Shown piece by piece: positions 22,362 to 34,174 of a DNA stretch of 64,000 bases; positions within the stretch are counted from its first letter, which is position 1; each line of letters opens with the position of its first letter. The notes under the pieces were generated by a model. It ran no database searches and was not told the origin of the DNA. It saw only the letters and a program-made list of their open reading frames with translations. A program made the translations under genes and the position numbers. This DNA comes from Phaseolus vulgaris (taxonomy: Eukaryota; Streptophyta; Magnoliopsida; Fabales; Fabaceae): assembly GCF_000499845.2 (NCBI RefSeq), contig NC_023751.2:33974309-34038308 (forward strand). Reading direction: 5' to 3'.

Positions 22362-25300
22362 TCAAATTTCATAATCTATGTCTGTCACATTCTGTGAAGC
22401 AGCATGCTTAACAAGCTGCCCTTGCTCATTGTACCGATCAAAGTTGTCACATGGAGCAGGAGAGATGGTCCCTATTACCTGACCTTGCACAAAGGCACAC
22501 TGGAAGATATGCTTCTTCTTGTAGGTTATGCCAACCTTCATGTCCTCGAATGTCACATTTCTTATTGGAATCTGTTCACTGCCTTGGATTCGAACTGGCA
22601 CACGAACTCCTTGCCCACGGATATTGATGAAGCTTATGTCTCTGAGAATTGGAAGTGCTTTGGGATCGTATCCACCACCAGGGTGCTCGTTGTAATCTGT
22701 CTTTATCACAATTCCAACACGCACGTTTTTGAAAACTAGGTTCCTGTAAGTTATTTGGCGCACATATCCACCTCTTCCTGGTGCAGTCTTGATTCTCATG
22801 GCACGTCTTGATTCCCATACGAGGACGTTCTCCACCAGCACGTTGGATACCCCACCAGACATCTCACTGCCTATTGAGATGCCAGCACTGTTGCATTTCA
22901 CACAGAATTGTCCCAAGTTAATTAGTATTTAACTGTGAAGACCTTAGCACATGAGAAGACTGTAATGAATATGCAGTTGTTAAGTTGGGATTGATTTTTC
23001 CAAAAGGACAGTTAACTATAAATGTTAACATAAAGTTTCTTCATTAGTTAAATCAATTTATGTAACAGTTTTAAGAGAAGTTAGAAGAAAGATCCACAAA
23101 AGTTGAAGTGTATGAGCACATCAGGTCATTTAACATGTGATACGTTTCTTAATCAGCAATCTAAGATACAAATAAAGATAAAGCAATATATGGCTGCAGC
23201 CTGTGAGCAAGCATGATCAATAAGATGCTGAATGACATGCAACAAGTGTTAATCAGAAGATATGCTGTTTCGCATTTGTTTTGCATAGATTAGGATCTGT
23301 TTATAGTATTCCTGATTTAGGTTGTATAAATCAGGAACTAGAATATCTGTCATTAATTACTGTAACTATGTTTTCTCTGTTTACGGAGAAATACAGAATG
23401 GTAAAAGGCAGGGAAAGCCAATTTTTGAGACATACAACAAGTACAAGTGGCTCGAGTTAGGAATTCACTTCACCTGACATTAGAGCGAACAACAAGGTTT
23501 CGAATCACTATATTCCTGGAAGGTCTTCCATAAGTAATTCCATATTGATCCCATCCACTTTTTATTGCAATTGCATCATCTCCCACACTTATGTAACAGT
23601 CCTCTATCAACATATCTTCACAAGAATCTGTTCATATTATAGAAACTTAGACTTCTGAAAATTATTCATACTACAATAACAAACTGAACATGTAATCAAA
23701 CACATATAATCCAGAGAGCATTCCAGATAATATTTTGTCATGGTAACTGGACCATTTGCCAGATGATGTATTAACAGATGAAAAGATAGTAAGCCAGATC
23801 ATGTAACCTCTTTAAACTTCGTTTATTTTGAAGCTCTCAATATGAAAGCCTCTCCCATCATGAACATTACATAAGTAAATTAATGGAGAGGATATAGAAA
23901 TAACCAGCACATCATATATTAAGATATGAAATATGTTGTAGCTTTTAGTAGAAGACACTTGCCAGGATCTATGCCATCGGTATTTGGAGCATGATATACA
24001 GGAGCCAATATGGTAACGTTTTTCACTGTAACATTTTTGCAGTCATATGGATGAAGTGTCCAAAAAGGAGAGTCACGCAAAGTAATATTTGATATCACAA
24101 TGTTACTAGACCATAATATCTGAACAAGTGGCCCCCTAGTGTGGTTCAGAAGCTTTTGGCGATATTTTGTCCACCATGTTTGTCCCTGCCCATTTATGGT
24201 ACCATTATGCCCTGTAAAGAAGATGAAACATAGAGAGCAAATATTGCACAAAGAAAAGTAAAAGGGATCAGTACTGTGGCAGTCAATTTTGTTTATCCTG
24301 ATCATGTCAGGCTCCTAATTAGTTCACCTTAATTACAAGTTCTGTGAGCAGCTCTACATAGTTTATGCAATGTGTACAAGTTAACTTCAAATAAACAAAC
24401 GACCTTTACTTACTGACATACTTGTAGCGGCCTAAAATATGGCAATTGGGATGGTTGATCAAACCATCAGTTTCTGATTCATGAAGAGTGGTGATACTAA
24501 ACAATTGGGTAGATCAATACCACACGAGGAAGTTTAAAAATAAAAGGATATGTTAAAAACACTAAAACTGGTTTCCCACTATATATCTAAACAGTGTAGA
24601 TTCATATAAATAGACAAACTTGAAAACTCACCTACATTGGTAACCTATTCTGTCCAAAAGCAGAATTTATAAAATACAGTGCTCCATTAGCTAAAACCTT
24701 CAAACTATTTGGTATCACAAAAAGTTGAACAGCATTATTTTCTTTGAGACTCTAACATCAAGGGTTTAATTGACAATCTTTTTAATTTCCTTCTTCTCTT
24801 TAACATATAACAATTAGGTTATATTTTGATACTACGTATAAATCTTGTCCTCAAGAGAAGATGATGACTTTTTGATCCTGACCTGTTATGACAACATCTC
24901 TAAGATTTTGGCCATGAATCAAACTGGTATATCGAGGCCCAGGATGCTCCCTTCCATACCCATAAGAAGGCAATGCAGGCATCAGTGGCCAATACTTTTC
25001 GTCCTGCAAATCATCACACAAGATCACAAATATAAAAAGTAAGTAAAAAAAGTTTTAGTTTAATCAAGTGAGTGAGGAACAGTAGGACTGAAAAGGTCAA
25101 TGATAAAATACAGCAGAATGTATATTATGGTAAAATACCTTAGTCATCGCAACAGCTTTTATGGTAAAATTACAAGTGAATACTGACTTTCTTTTCTATT
25201 TCATTTTCAGCTTATTTTTTCCCACCTCTCTTCCCTTTTTTTTTTATCAATTTCTGTCTATTTTTGTTTTGTTTTCTCCTTTTCAGTCCTCAATCCACCA

Positions 25301-25930
25301 CAAAATAGGTGGACATTTATGATATAGTTCTTCTTTTTCAGACACAAACTAGTTCGAAACACATTACATCACGCGGATTAACTCTTTCCATCAATACCAA
25401 GTAGAATTTACCTTGATCTTTAACCAGTACAAAACCATTTCAGTGTCGTTATCATTATATCAAGGTTATACTAGTACTATTGAATTCAGATTTGAAAGAA
25501 AAAGAACAAAAAAACCCACCTGAATTGCAAGTATAACAGCATCACGAGCAAGAAAAAGAGTCATGTGACTGGTGAGGTTGAAGGGTGCAGTGAGCCAACG
25601 TCCAGGTGGCACACTGAGTTGGCCGCCACCCTTATTCCCCAACTTGGAGATGGCTCTAACGCCTCTCTCAAACGCCTCAGTGTTGAGAGTAACGCCGTCA
25701 CCGACCCCACCAAACTCAGTCAAACAGAAAACCACCGGCCGCAGCTTCGGCGGCGGCTGCACCGGAACACCACCCAGCACCAGAAACCCGCTGATCGTGT
25801 TCCTCTGCCACACGAAAAGCGAGGTCAGCGCCGCCAGCCAGAGGAACGCGAAGAGGGTCTTGTGGGAAGCGAAAGGTGGCGTTTTGGGGTTGAGGAGGAA
25901 CCAGCCGAGCACCCCTGAATTCTCCACCAT
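22362..25930 (-). CDS. Polygalacturonase-like glycoside hydrolase family 28 protein, 5 exons
   Basis: Predicted coding exons, in transcript order: 25930-25520, 25003-24883, 24211-23963, 23627-23474 and 22887-22362, totalling 1461 nt and 486 aa. The family cleaves alpha-1,4-galacturonosyl links of pectin in the cell wall. An N-terminal hydrophobic segment (about residues 26-42, FAFLWLAALTSLFVWQ) predicts a signal anchor or secretion. The pectate-lyase-type helix shows NTDGIDPDS (about 255), VGDDAIAIKSG (about 275), SAGISIGSEMSGG (about 311) and MRIKTAPGRGG (about 336). These correspond to the NTD, DD, GHG and RIK signatures. The Asp residues and RIK are kept, but the GHG His is absent. Length is normal for plant members. 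All introns are GT-AG except the one after exon 3, which has a GC donor (G|GCAAGT). The GH28 call is firm; pectinase activity is not proven. Confidence 0.94.
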
Positions 25931-26504
25931 TGTTGGGAACTGGTTACGTTACGTGGGTTGCTTGGAAAACTGTCGTTCGCTTTGAATAAGGAAGTGGGGT
26001 TGCGTTGCGTTACTTACGTGGGTTGGTTTTTTGGTTGTAGTAGTCAGAATTGGGTGATGATATATGAAGTGCATTCAAAGCCAAGCACAGTGATAAGTGA
26101 TAGAACAACTGCAACTGAAACAGAAAGATATGTGTTTCCTAGGACAATGATACAACAATTGCAATTTGCTGCTTCAGGATTTGGAGTTCCTCGTTGTCAA
26201 ACAATAAGATAATACATACGGTTATAAAAAATAATAACTGTACATTCTCTTTTTAAAATTAAACCATTTTATGCTTCACAATTAATATGTTAATGATAAT
26301 AGTGTTGATTATTTATTCAGGTAAAATATTCATGACAATTATTTTATGGTTAATAGAAAATGTTCACACATTTTAATGATCATAGTACCTGTATTTATTT
26401 ATTTTAGAATATTAATGACTAGGATTAACACTTGTTATATGTCAATTAGATATCTTATTAACAATCACAACAACCATTCAATAAATACTAACATTAGAGA
26501 TCAA
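25931..26504. other. 5' flank of the GH28 gene
   Basis: The first about 280 bp are less AT-rich and should contain the 5' UTR and promoter of the minus-strand GH28 gene. I could not fix a TATA box with confidence. Open frames here overlap the first exon or its leader and are not supported as genes. Confidence 0.4.
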
Positions 26505-26965
26505 ACTAGTTAATTATTATATGAAATAAATTAGACATAATTTAATAAACTAAAAAAATCATTAGTATTTAAAGTAATTTTTATTATCAATAAAAAATTA
26601 TAAGTAATTTTTAAATTAATATTTAATCATTTATTTATTTTTGTATTGTATTTTAATATATGAACTAAATTAGAGATAATTTAATAAAAAAAAAAATTAT
26701 CATCAAAATTTATAAAGTATTTTTTAAATTAATATTTAACCATTAATAATCAAGTTTTAGTTATTAAGTATTCTAAATTAGTTCTTGTTAATATTTTAGA
26801 AACTAAATTAAAATCTAAAATATTAATAGTTAAAATTTTGATAACTAATTTAAATATCAATTTAAAAATTATTTTATAATTTTTATTAATAATAATAAAA
26901 ATTTATATTAAATTAATTTTTTTTTCTCTAAATTTAGTTGTTATTTAATGATTTTTGTTATAGTA
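26505..26965. mobile_element. CACTA-type MITE, degenerate (copy 7)
   Basis: Family phrases in both orientations, with an internal repeat of the left arm ('aaattagagataatttaata' occurs twice in variant form). It ends near GTTATAGTA at 26960. Confidence 0.55.
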
Positions 26966-28142
26966 AATAAGTTAAAAACTATTAACTTTTTTATAAAAAA
27001 AATGTTTAATTTTGAGAAATAAAAACTTTAATTGACGATTGGCAAAAAATTATGGAAGTAACGGGATGAAATTCTACCATAAAAAATTATATATTAAATG
27101 GTTAAACAAAATATATAACTATGAAGGAGAAATCATAATCCAAATTTATTTAGAAATAAATACTCTATAGGGTTAGTTTTAATCAAACTATTCTAAGTTA
27201 TATAAATTTGTTCATAAAGTAAAGAAAAAAATAATAATATTAAAAACCATTATCTTCTCCATTTTCTAGGTAGAGGATGTTGGAGAAGTTCGTCCCAACA
27301 CATTTTCATGCAGGTTAGTTCACCAAATTCGTGTATGTCTAGTTCGTAAGAAATGCAAATTATTTTATTTAGAAAGTCAAATTCGAGTTTTACATCATGT
27401 AATCGTTGGAACCACTAAAATAAATATGCTGAATATACAATCTTAAATAAAAGAGTTTTCTTGCAACATGTTATGAATAAGACACTTGTTAAGATTATAC
27501 AAAAATTTCGATGTTATAATGGTGAAAGTGACAAAGCAACTTGGTTTTCTTAGAAAGCAATTTATTTACGTCATGTGATCGAGACCGATTAATATTAGAT
27601 ACATTTTTACAAGTTAAACACTTTTTTTTGAAGATTTAATTCTTGGAAGGTGAGTTTAATATACAACATAAAATATATTTATAATCACTAATTAAAAATT
27701 AATAACTAGTATAGAATAAATTACGCTTGAACTTTAGTACATCTCTCACATGTATAATTATTTAGAACATTTACACCATGTATTCCTAAGCTCTAAAAAA
27801 CATCTAAATCTTTGTAAGAAAATTATGTTTATGACATAGATGTGATTGTTAACGAGTTTTTTCTTCTAAAAAATGTTTCCATCTACTTTGTTAACCTAAC
27901 ATATGGTGGATAGGAAGAAAAAGAATTGCAACCCACTTAAGCTCTTTTTGTAGAATCTACATCTAATGTTGAAGTTATTTCTTTATAATGGGTACCAATT
28001 TGTGTGGAAAAATTCATCTTGTTAATTGTGTTTAGAATAGTGTTTAATGAAATGTGACCATTAAGAGTAATATCTCATTCCATTGTTAATGTGAGAAAAA
28101 ATAGTAAAAAAAATAATATTATCATGGAAGACTCCTAAAATT

Positions 28143-28179
<37 letters not shown>

Positions 28180-28845
28180 AAAAGAAAAACAAATTTAAAT
28201 TAATCTCTTTTCCATTTGGAGTTTCATCATTAACGATTAATTTGGGTGATGTGAAAAAGATAATTGAAAATGAGTATTGAAGATGAACATAAAAAAATAG
28301 AACTTGGTAAAACGAATACAAATTTGAAAGTGATGGAAGGAAGTTGCTAAAGTGATTGAAAAACTTATTTATCATTCACAATTTTAATTGTAGTAATTGT
28401 TGTTTAAATTTTATTTCCTGCAATTATATTTAAGTGAGAAGTCAACTGTACAATTCTTATTTTAATTGCATATGGTTATTATTTAATCGGCTTACTAATA
28501 CTTTTCCTTTTGCTTCTACTTTTTAAATTAAAATATTTAATTTCATCTTAATATTTTTTTTTAAAGTTCAATAAAGTCCTTTATATTTTAAAAGTGAATC
28601 AATTATCCTATTTCTATCTTATTAGTTTTAATGGTATTAAGAAGTTTTGTCCGCCGTTAATGGTTAAAGATGTAAATGACACAAATCAATATTATAACCT
28701 GTATTGCACAAAATGTTCGAGACCTCGATTTAGGTATTTGGGAGAGGTCAGTTCGGTATTTGGGTCCAAAAAATGGGTCGTGAGCTCCGCTCAGATGTTG
28801 GTCAGTCCATAAAAGGTAGTTAAAATAAAAGTTAAAGAAATATTT
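26966..28845. other. AT-rich intergenic DNA, no gene seen
   Basis: Contains an (AT)n run at about 28146-28178. Short open frames are Asn/Ile/Phe-rich and not credible. Confidence 0.5.
28146..28178. repeat. (AT)n microsatellite
   Basis: Uninterrupted TA dinucleotide tract. Confidence 0.9.
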
Positions 28846-29235
28846 TATCTGATATCATATTATTCTGAAGATAAAAGATATAATTGTTATTGTTTAAATC
28901 TGTTATGATATTATTCTGAACATGAAAGATATAATTATCATTGTTTAAATCTGTTATCATATTATTCTGAACATGAAAGATATAATTATTATTGTTTAAA
29001 TCTGTTATCATATTATTCTGAACATGAAAGATATAATTATTATTGTTTAAATCCGTTATCATATTATTCTGAAGATGAAAAATAGAATTGTTATTGTTTA
29101 AATCTGTTATCATATTATTTTGAAGATGAAAGATATAATTATTATTTTTTAAATATGTTATCATATTATTCTGAATATGAAAGATATAATTATTATTGTT
29201 TAAATATGTTATCATATTATTATGAAGATAAAGAG
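28846..29235. repeat. Minisatellite, 51-bp unit, about 7.5 copies
   Basis: The unit contains TTATCATATTATTCTGAACA followed by a TGAAAGATATAATTATTATT-type stretch and is repeated head to tail with 1-6 changes per unit. Because 51 is divisible by 3 and lacks a stop on the minus strand, it creates a 143-codon open frame of 17-residue repeats (core NNMITDLNNNNYIFHVQ). The composition and the perfect period argue for a minisatellite rather than a gene. Confidence 0.9.
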
Positions 29236-29599
29236 ATATTTTATCTTTTGTGATAATATGCAAGTTAGTTATATATTAATTAATACATGTTAGTTACATA
29301 TTAATTAATAGTTGTTGAGAATAAAAGATGAGCACCCGAGAATAATGATGGTACACATGTTAAAAGAATGTTTTCCTGCTGTTAGCACTTGAAGATAAGT
29401 GGTGTCCGTTAGCAGGTGGTTTTTCTGTTATTAATTTTATACTTTTAGTAGAGATTATATTGTCGTGAGTGAAAGTTGTTAAACGAGTAAGCTATAAAAG
29501 GGGCTTGAGACCCTAGGTAAATGTATGTTATTTTTGAATACTAGAATGAAATTGAATACTTATCTTATTTTCGTAAGCTCTCACTAACTTGATCGTCGG
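29236..29599. other. Unrecognised intergenic segment
   Basis: A short direct repeat (TTAGTTATATATTAATTAAT and a variant) at 29266-29310. No gene seen. Confidence 0.4.
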
Positions 29600-30190
29600 G
29601 GTGTGATCAGCCACTCTCCAGTGCAACTAGATTGACCTAATCGATTTGATATGTGTATCGATCAGACATAAACCCAACTAGATTTGACCCGACCTAATCA
29701 AGTCTGTCTTAATCTCTCCTGAGTCCTACTCAACCTAGACCCAACTGGACTCAAATTGATCTTGGCCCGATCTAACCTAATATCGATCAAATTTGACCCG
29801 ACCTAAACCCAACACAACTCTAATGAATGTGGGGTCATACCGACTCAGCTCGACCTAGAAATAGGTTGACTCAACTTAACCTAACATGGATACTCAACTT
29901 AACTTGACATGGTCCTAGCCTGAAATGTCTTCGAGACCAAAAAATAAGCCCAACTCGACTTGGTTTGACCTGACCCAACCCATATTGATCTCATCTAGAC
30001 CTAGATCTGACTCAACACGACTCGACCTACACTCAGCCTGACTAGACTTGGTCTTACCTAGGTCCTGCCCAACTCGATTAAACACGACCGAACTCAATGT
30101 AAACTTGACTTGATATCACAAGCCAATAACGACCCAACTTGAATTGACAATACCTAACCCTGTTCGTTTAAAGTTGGAACCGGGCTGACT
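29600..30190. repeat. Degenerate short-unit repeat rich in CGACCTAACCC-like words
   Basis: About 600 bp built from recurring 8-12-bp words such as ACCCAACT, CGACCTA, ACTCGACC and TTGACC in irregular order. This looks like a decayed simple satellite. A 60-codon minus-strand frame inside it is a by-product. Composition differs sharply from the flanks (much more C on the plus strand). Confidence 0.6.
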
Positions 30191-30437
30191 TTGCTCAACG
30201 AAGGTTTGGCTAAACTTGAGTCCGAAAAGTATTTTCCTGCTATATCTTATATCTATAGTCTTTTTGCTTAGGTGTATCTCTTTCACATTTAAGAAAAGTC
30301 TGAAATCTCGATTTGTTTATTGGTGGAATACTAGTCAATCCAAAATTTTCTTGAATGATATTAAAGAAAAGAGTATTCTAAAAATATTCATAGAAGAACT
30401 GTTTGAACACACCCCCACACTTTTCCGACCCTTATAA

Positions 30438-30835
30438 CTTCTACCCCAAACTACCTTTCCATCCATTCCCACCCTGTCCATTTGTTTTCCTTGAACCACT
30501 CCTCTTGACTCTCTCCCTAAAACATCAATTTTTTCCCTCATGCCTCATGTGCTCTTAAACATTCTCCCAACTAGGCCAATTCTTTTCGCAACCCACCCAC
30601 CAAAAGCTTCAACTGCTTCCCACACCCCTTATTCAACTTCTACCCCAACCTACGTTACTAACGAGTCCTACCTCATCCATGTGTTCGCCTCAAGCCACTC
30701 CCTATGACTCTCTCATTAAAATATAAAAAATTTCCCTCATGCCTCATATGCTCTTAAATGTTCCCCCAATGGGCCAACACCTTTTTGCGACCCATCCACC
30801 AAAAACTATAATTGCTACTCATACCCCTTATTCGA
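30438..30835. repeat. Tandem duplication, unit about 200 bp
   Basis: The segment starting CTTCTACCCCAAACTACC is repeated from about 30637 as CTTCTACCCCAACCTACG. Both copies contain TTCCCTCATGCCTCAT and a CCACCAAAA phrase. Both are C-rich on the plus strand and lack convincing coding potential. Confidence 0.65.
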
Positions 30836-30865
30836 CAATTTCTTTCCTGGATCTCTATATCTTTT

Positions 30866-31072
30866 GGATTTAGAAATGATTTCCAAAATATAGAATTCGG
30901 AATACAAAGTTGGTTTCCAAGTTTTACAATTCGGAAGCTAACTTTGTATCCAAAATCTACAATTTGGAAATCATTATAACTTTTAAATTTTAGAATTTGG
31001 AATACAAAGTTGCCTTTTGAATTCTACAATTCAGTATGACTTCTGAATTCTAAAATTTGAAATACTGTCTGC
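30866..31072. repeat. Array of about six diverged inverted-repeat units
   Basis: Units of about 22 bp of the type TCCAAAATCTACAATTTGGA (imperfect palindromes) are separated by spacers containing TACAAAGTT. They alternate in orientation as in the better-preserved array at 31431-31620. Confidence 0.55.
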
Positions 31073-31430
31073 ACTAGAAGGAAGAAAATGATGGAGGGTG
31101 CATGAACTTAGACTTAATTTTTAATTTCATTAAGAGTAAATATGACTTTTTCACCAAAAGTATGGAGGTGCGAAAAAGAAACATGGAGGTGGAAGAAATT
31201 GCGCCCTTTTTCAAGTTCTACCAAGCCTTAACCAAACAACCCAACCCATCTTTTCCACACCAAAAAATACCCCTCTCCCATTACTCCACCCATGTTAAGC
31301 CCAACACCTCACCCAATTCTTGAGGAGAAGGTTCAACTTTCGGAAGATGGACTGTTTCTTCCTGCACCTCCATACCTTCTTCTCTCACCTCCATAAATTT
31401 TTGAATTTTCAAAAATGTCTCTCTATAATA
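31073..31430 (+). other. Spacer between palindrome arrays, short unrecognised ORF
   Basis: A 73-codon open frame (31102-31323), Lys/Pro-rich, sits between the two palindrome arrays. No family is recognised. The symmetric flanks suggest it may be the interior of a non-autonomous transposon. Confidence 0.3.
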
Positions 31431-31620
31431 TTTCGGATTACATAATCCGAAATTCATTTTTCAAATTTATAATTAGCTTCTGGATTATGTAATCCGGAAG
31501 CCTTTTTTTAGATGCATTATTACTTTCCGGATTACATAATCCGAAAGTCTTATTTAGCTTCAAGATTATGTAATCTGGAAGTCTTTTTTCAAATGTATTC
31601 TGGATTACATAATCCAGAAA
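31431..31620. repeat. Array of five short palindromes in alternating orientation
   Basis: Five units of 20-26 bp: 31431-31452, 31477-31500, 31522-31548, 31558-31581 and 31598-31619. Each has arms of 9-11 bp around a GGATTACATAATCC or GGATTATGTAATCC core. The core orientation alternates unit by unit. This resembles subterminal regions of some DNA transposons. Confidence 0.75.
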
Positions 31621-32010
31621 CTAGTTTATGGGGTGACAAAAAAAGACGTTGATAGTGGCATCACTCACTCAAGGCCCACCAGGAAGTTACCAAGCCTTAA
31701 TGGTTTCAGGGACTATAAGTTTGACTGGTCTATGCAACAATGCTGTTATTTATATTCTAAACCTTAGAATAAAAATCCGGTGTCATAATTCAAAGTTATT
31801 TCAATACATACAAGCTGTTTATAAAACAAATCTCAAAGTAAAATGAGTATATGATAAATCTTTAAATAAAATGAGGAAGAGAAGATAAGTTCTAAATCTA
31901 ATTCAAAAACTCTAAGTATCCCCTCGATATCACGTTCTTGGGAGTTAATTTGTTTTTAGAAATCTTTGCCAAATTGATGCAACAGATTGTTCGTATTCTG
32001 GAATCGGATT
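31621..32010. other. Intergenic DNA, no gene seen
   Basis: Short open frames only; nothing recognised. Confidence 0.4.
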
Positions 32011-32655
32011 TGCGGTTCAATATGTTAAATATATTGTTTCTACCAGGGAGATGAGACGTAGAGAACTATTGAAGTCTTCTTCTCCTTTCTTCGGTCGGTC
32101 AGGTTGCTGGGTGATGAACTGAGATTCTTCTCGTCCTTTTGCTTCTCTTTCGGCACTCGATCTCAGGTGAATACCGAATGGTGGGGGTACCTGCGAAGGC
32201 ACTCCGACGTTCAAGTCAGTAAAGCGGGTGATGATGTTCTGGTAAGTGAATAGTAATAAATGACGTACATTTCTCCTTATGATGCGTGCTATTTATATTA
32301 TTTTAATGGGCCTACCTTGTTGGGTCTGTTTATCGAAGTGGATCTTGCTTAGGGTTGTATTACCTAATTCTTAATGGCGGATTAACTTCACTGACCTTGG
32401 TTTGAGCATTAACGGTAATGTGGGTCGGCCGTCGGCCAGGTTTCCATGATCCCGGTCATCTCGGCCAAGTCTCTAAGGTCTCGACCAGGTTTCCCTGGTC
32501 TCGATCAGGTAAATTGTCGGCTTCGTCGTCTCGGCCAAGTATCTTAGGTCTCAGTCAGGTTTTCCTAGTCTCGGTCAGGTAAACCAGGTCTTAGACAGCC
32601 AAGTGAGTCTCGGTCAGGAAGACCAAGGGTCGGTCTCGCCCATACCGATACATAT
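32011..32655 (-). mobile_element. Solo-LTR-like remnant of a Ty3/gypsy-type element, minus orientation
   Basis: On the minus strand the segment starts TGTATCGGTATGGGCGAGAC and has a run of GGTCTCGGTCAGG-like repeats (32450-32640). It then has a TATA box (TATAAATA at about 32303-32296) and, downstream, the phrase GACTTGAACGTCGGAGTGCC. I recall similar phrases in the R/U5 region of legume gypsy LTRs. No coding region or second LTR is nearby. The boundaries, especially the left one, are approximate. Confidence 0.45.
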
Positions 32656-32768
32656 ATAAATTAAATTTTGAAACTATTTTACCAACATTTTTAAAGAAAA
32701 TATAATAAAATATTTCTCTAAAAAATATAATTTTATTATCTAACTTACCACGAAACTCCTATATACAC

Positions 32769-32779
32769 GCCACGTGTGG
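32769..32779 (+). promoter_or_regulatory. G-box in the LHCA6 promoter
   Basis: GCCACGTGTGG, with the CACGTG core at 32771-32776, lies 138 bp upstream of the LHCA6 start codon. A GATA-type motif (GCAGATAAAG near 32830) lies between them. G-box plus GATA/I-box pairs are common in light-regulated photosynthesis promoters. Function here is inferred from position. Confidence 0.6.
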
Positions 32780-32913
32780 GTTTCATATACCATTGAACCT
32801 CATTTCATATTTTATCCATCATCTGGATATAGCAGATAAAGCCTCTGAAAACACAAACATGACCCTTCTGGTGTATTGTTTCATTCCACACAACACTTTC
32901 TCTCATCTCATTC

Positions 32914-34079
32914 ATGGCTTTAGCACTTTCCTCCACCGCATTGTCAACTCTTCCAAACAGGTCTTTCCCTTTTGTCTCAACCACCATTCTGTTGCTGTTT
33001 CTCCTTAACTCTCTCTGTATTTTTCTTTGGATGCAGAGAAATACGTCAAAAGGTTAATTTGCCAGAAAGAACAGGTACATGGCTGGGTTTGAGCAGAAGA
33101 ACAACTGCAAATGCAACAAAAGGAGTTTCAGCCGTGTGTGAGCCTCTTCCTCCAGATAGGCCATTGTGGTTCCCTGGTAGTTCACCACCCGAGTGGCTTG
33201 ATGGCAGGTATATCAAAAGTTTTTGCAGTCAATTCATAGTTTAATTTGTAATTACACTACTACATCAAAATTTAACTGCTAAGTGCGTGTTTAATTGCTT
33301 AATTTGACTTAATTGCTTAAATTTTGTGTCTGTTGCAGTCTTCCTGGTGATTTCGGTTTTGACCCTCTTGGATTAGGTAACACTACACAACGTTGTACTG
33401 TGTTGTGTTGTGTTTAACTAAAACTGATGTTGTTGTGTTTGTGTGTGGTTAGGGTCTGATCCAGAGTTGCTAAAGTGGTTCGCTCAGGCAGAACTGATGC
33501 ATGGAAGATGGGCAATGCTTGCAGTGTTTGGAATTCTGATTCCGGAGTTGCTGGAAAGAATTGGTTACGTTGAGAACTTCAACTGGTACGATGCTGGCGC
33601 GCGAGAGTACTTTACAGACCATACAACCCTGTTCGTGGTGCAAATGGGCCTGATGGGCTGGGTCGAGGGTCGAAGATGGGCCGACATGCTTAACCCAGGA
33701 TGCGTTGACATTGAGCTCAAAGTGCCTCACATTACGCCCCCGAAGCCCGATGTTGGGTACCCGGGTGGGTTGTGGTTTGACCCGATGATGTGGGGTCGTG
33801 GGTCACCGGAGCCGGTGATGGTGTTGAGAACGAAGGAGATAAAGAATGGAAGACTTGCGATGCTGGCATTTGTAGGGTTCTGGTTCCAAGCTATTTACGT
33901 TGGGGCAGATCCCGTTGAAAATTTGATGGCTCACCTTGCTGATCCTGGTCACTGCAACATTTTCTCTGTAATTTTCTCTTCCTTCTTTTATTCTCTTCAA
34001 ATTTTCCTAACAAAACTTCAAATACAAATACCTATTCTGAATTTTGTTTCCCTTCAAAATGCAGGCTTTCACGCGGTAG
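32914..34079 (+). CDS. LHCA6: Photosystem I chlorophyll a/b-binding protein LHCA6, 5 exons
   Basis: Exons 32914-32960, 33037-33207, 33339-33376, 33453-33967 and 34065-34079 total 786 nt and 261 aa; all introns are GT-AG. The plastid transit peptide spans roughly residues 1-52. The mature part opens with CEPLPPDRPLWFPGSSPPEW and SLPGDFGFDPLGLG. Helix one carries AELMHGRWAMLAVFG (Glu and Arg near residues 99 and 104, the chlorophyll-ligating pair). The last helix carries KEIKNGRLAMLAF (near 214-219). The C-terminus is LADPGHCNIFSAFTR. These features match LHCA6 rather than LHCA1-5. LHCA6 is a minor thylakoid antenna protein; with LHCA5 it links photosystem I to the chloroplast NDH complex in cyclic electron flow (known in Arabidopsis). 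The last exon encodes only four residues and the stop. No damage is seen. A MULE begins 188 bp after the stop. Confidence 0.95.
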
Positions 34080-34174
34080 TGCTATATATAAGGTTGAAGA
34101 AAAGAGGATATGAATCTGGAATCAACTGTTATTTACTTTAAACATCTACTTCTTCTTTTTCTTCTAAATCTGAA

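Noticed and set aside
28832..29263. Asn-rich 143-aa protein on the minus strand
   Set aside because: It is the translation of a 51-bp minisatellite; no start context, no non-repeat domain, and differences between units show no coding bias that I can see.
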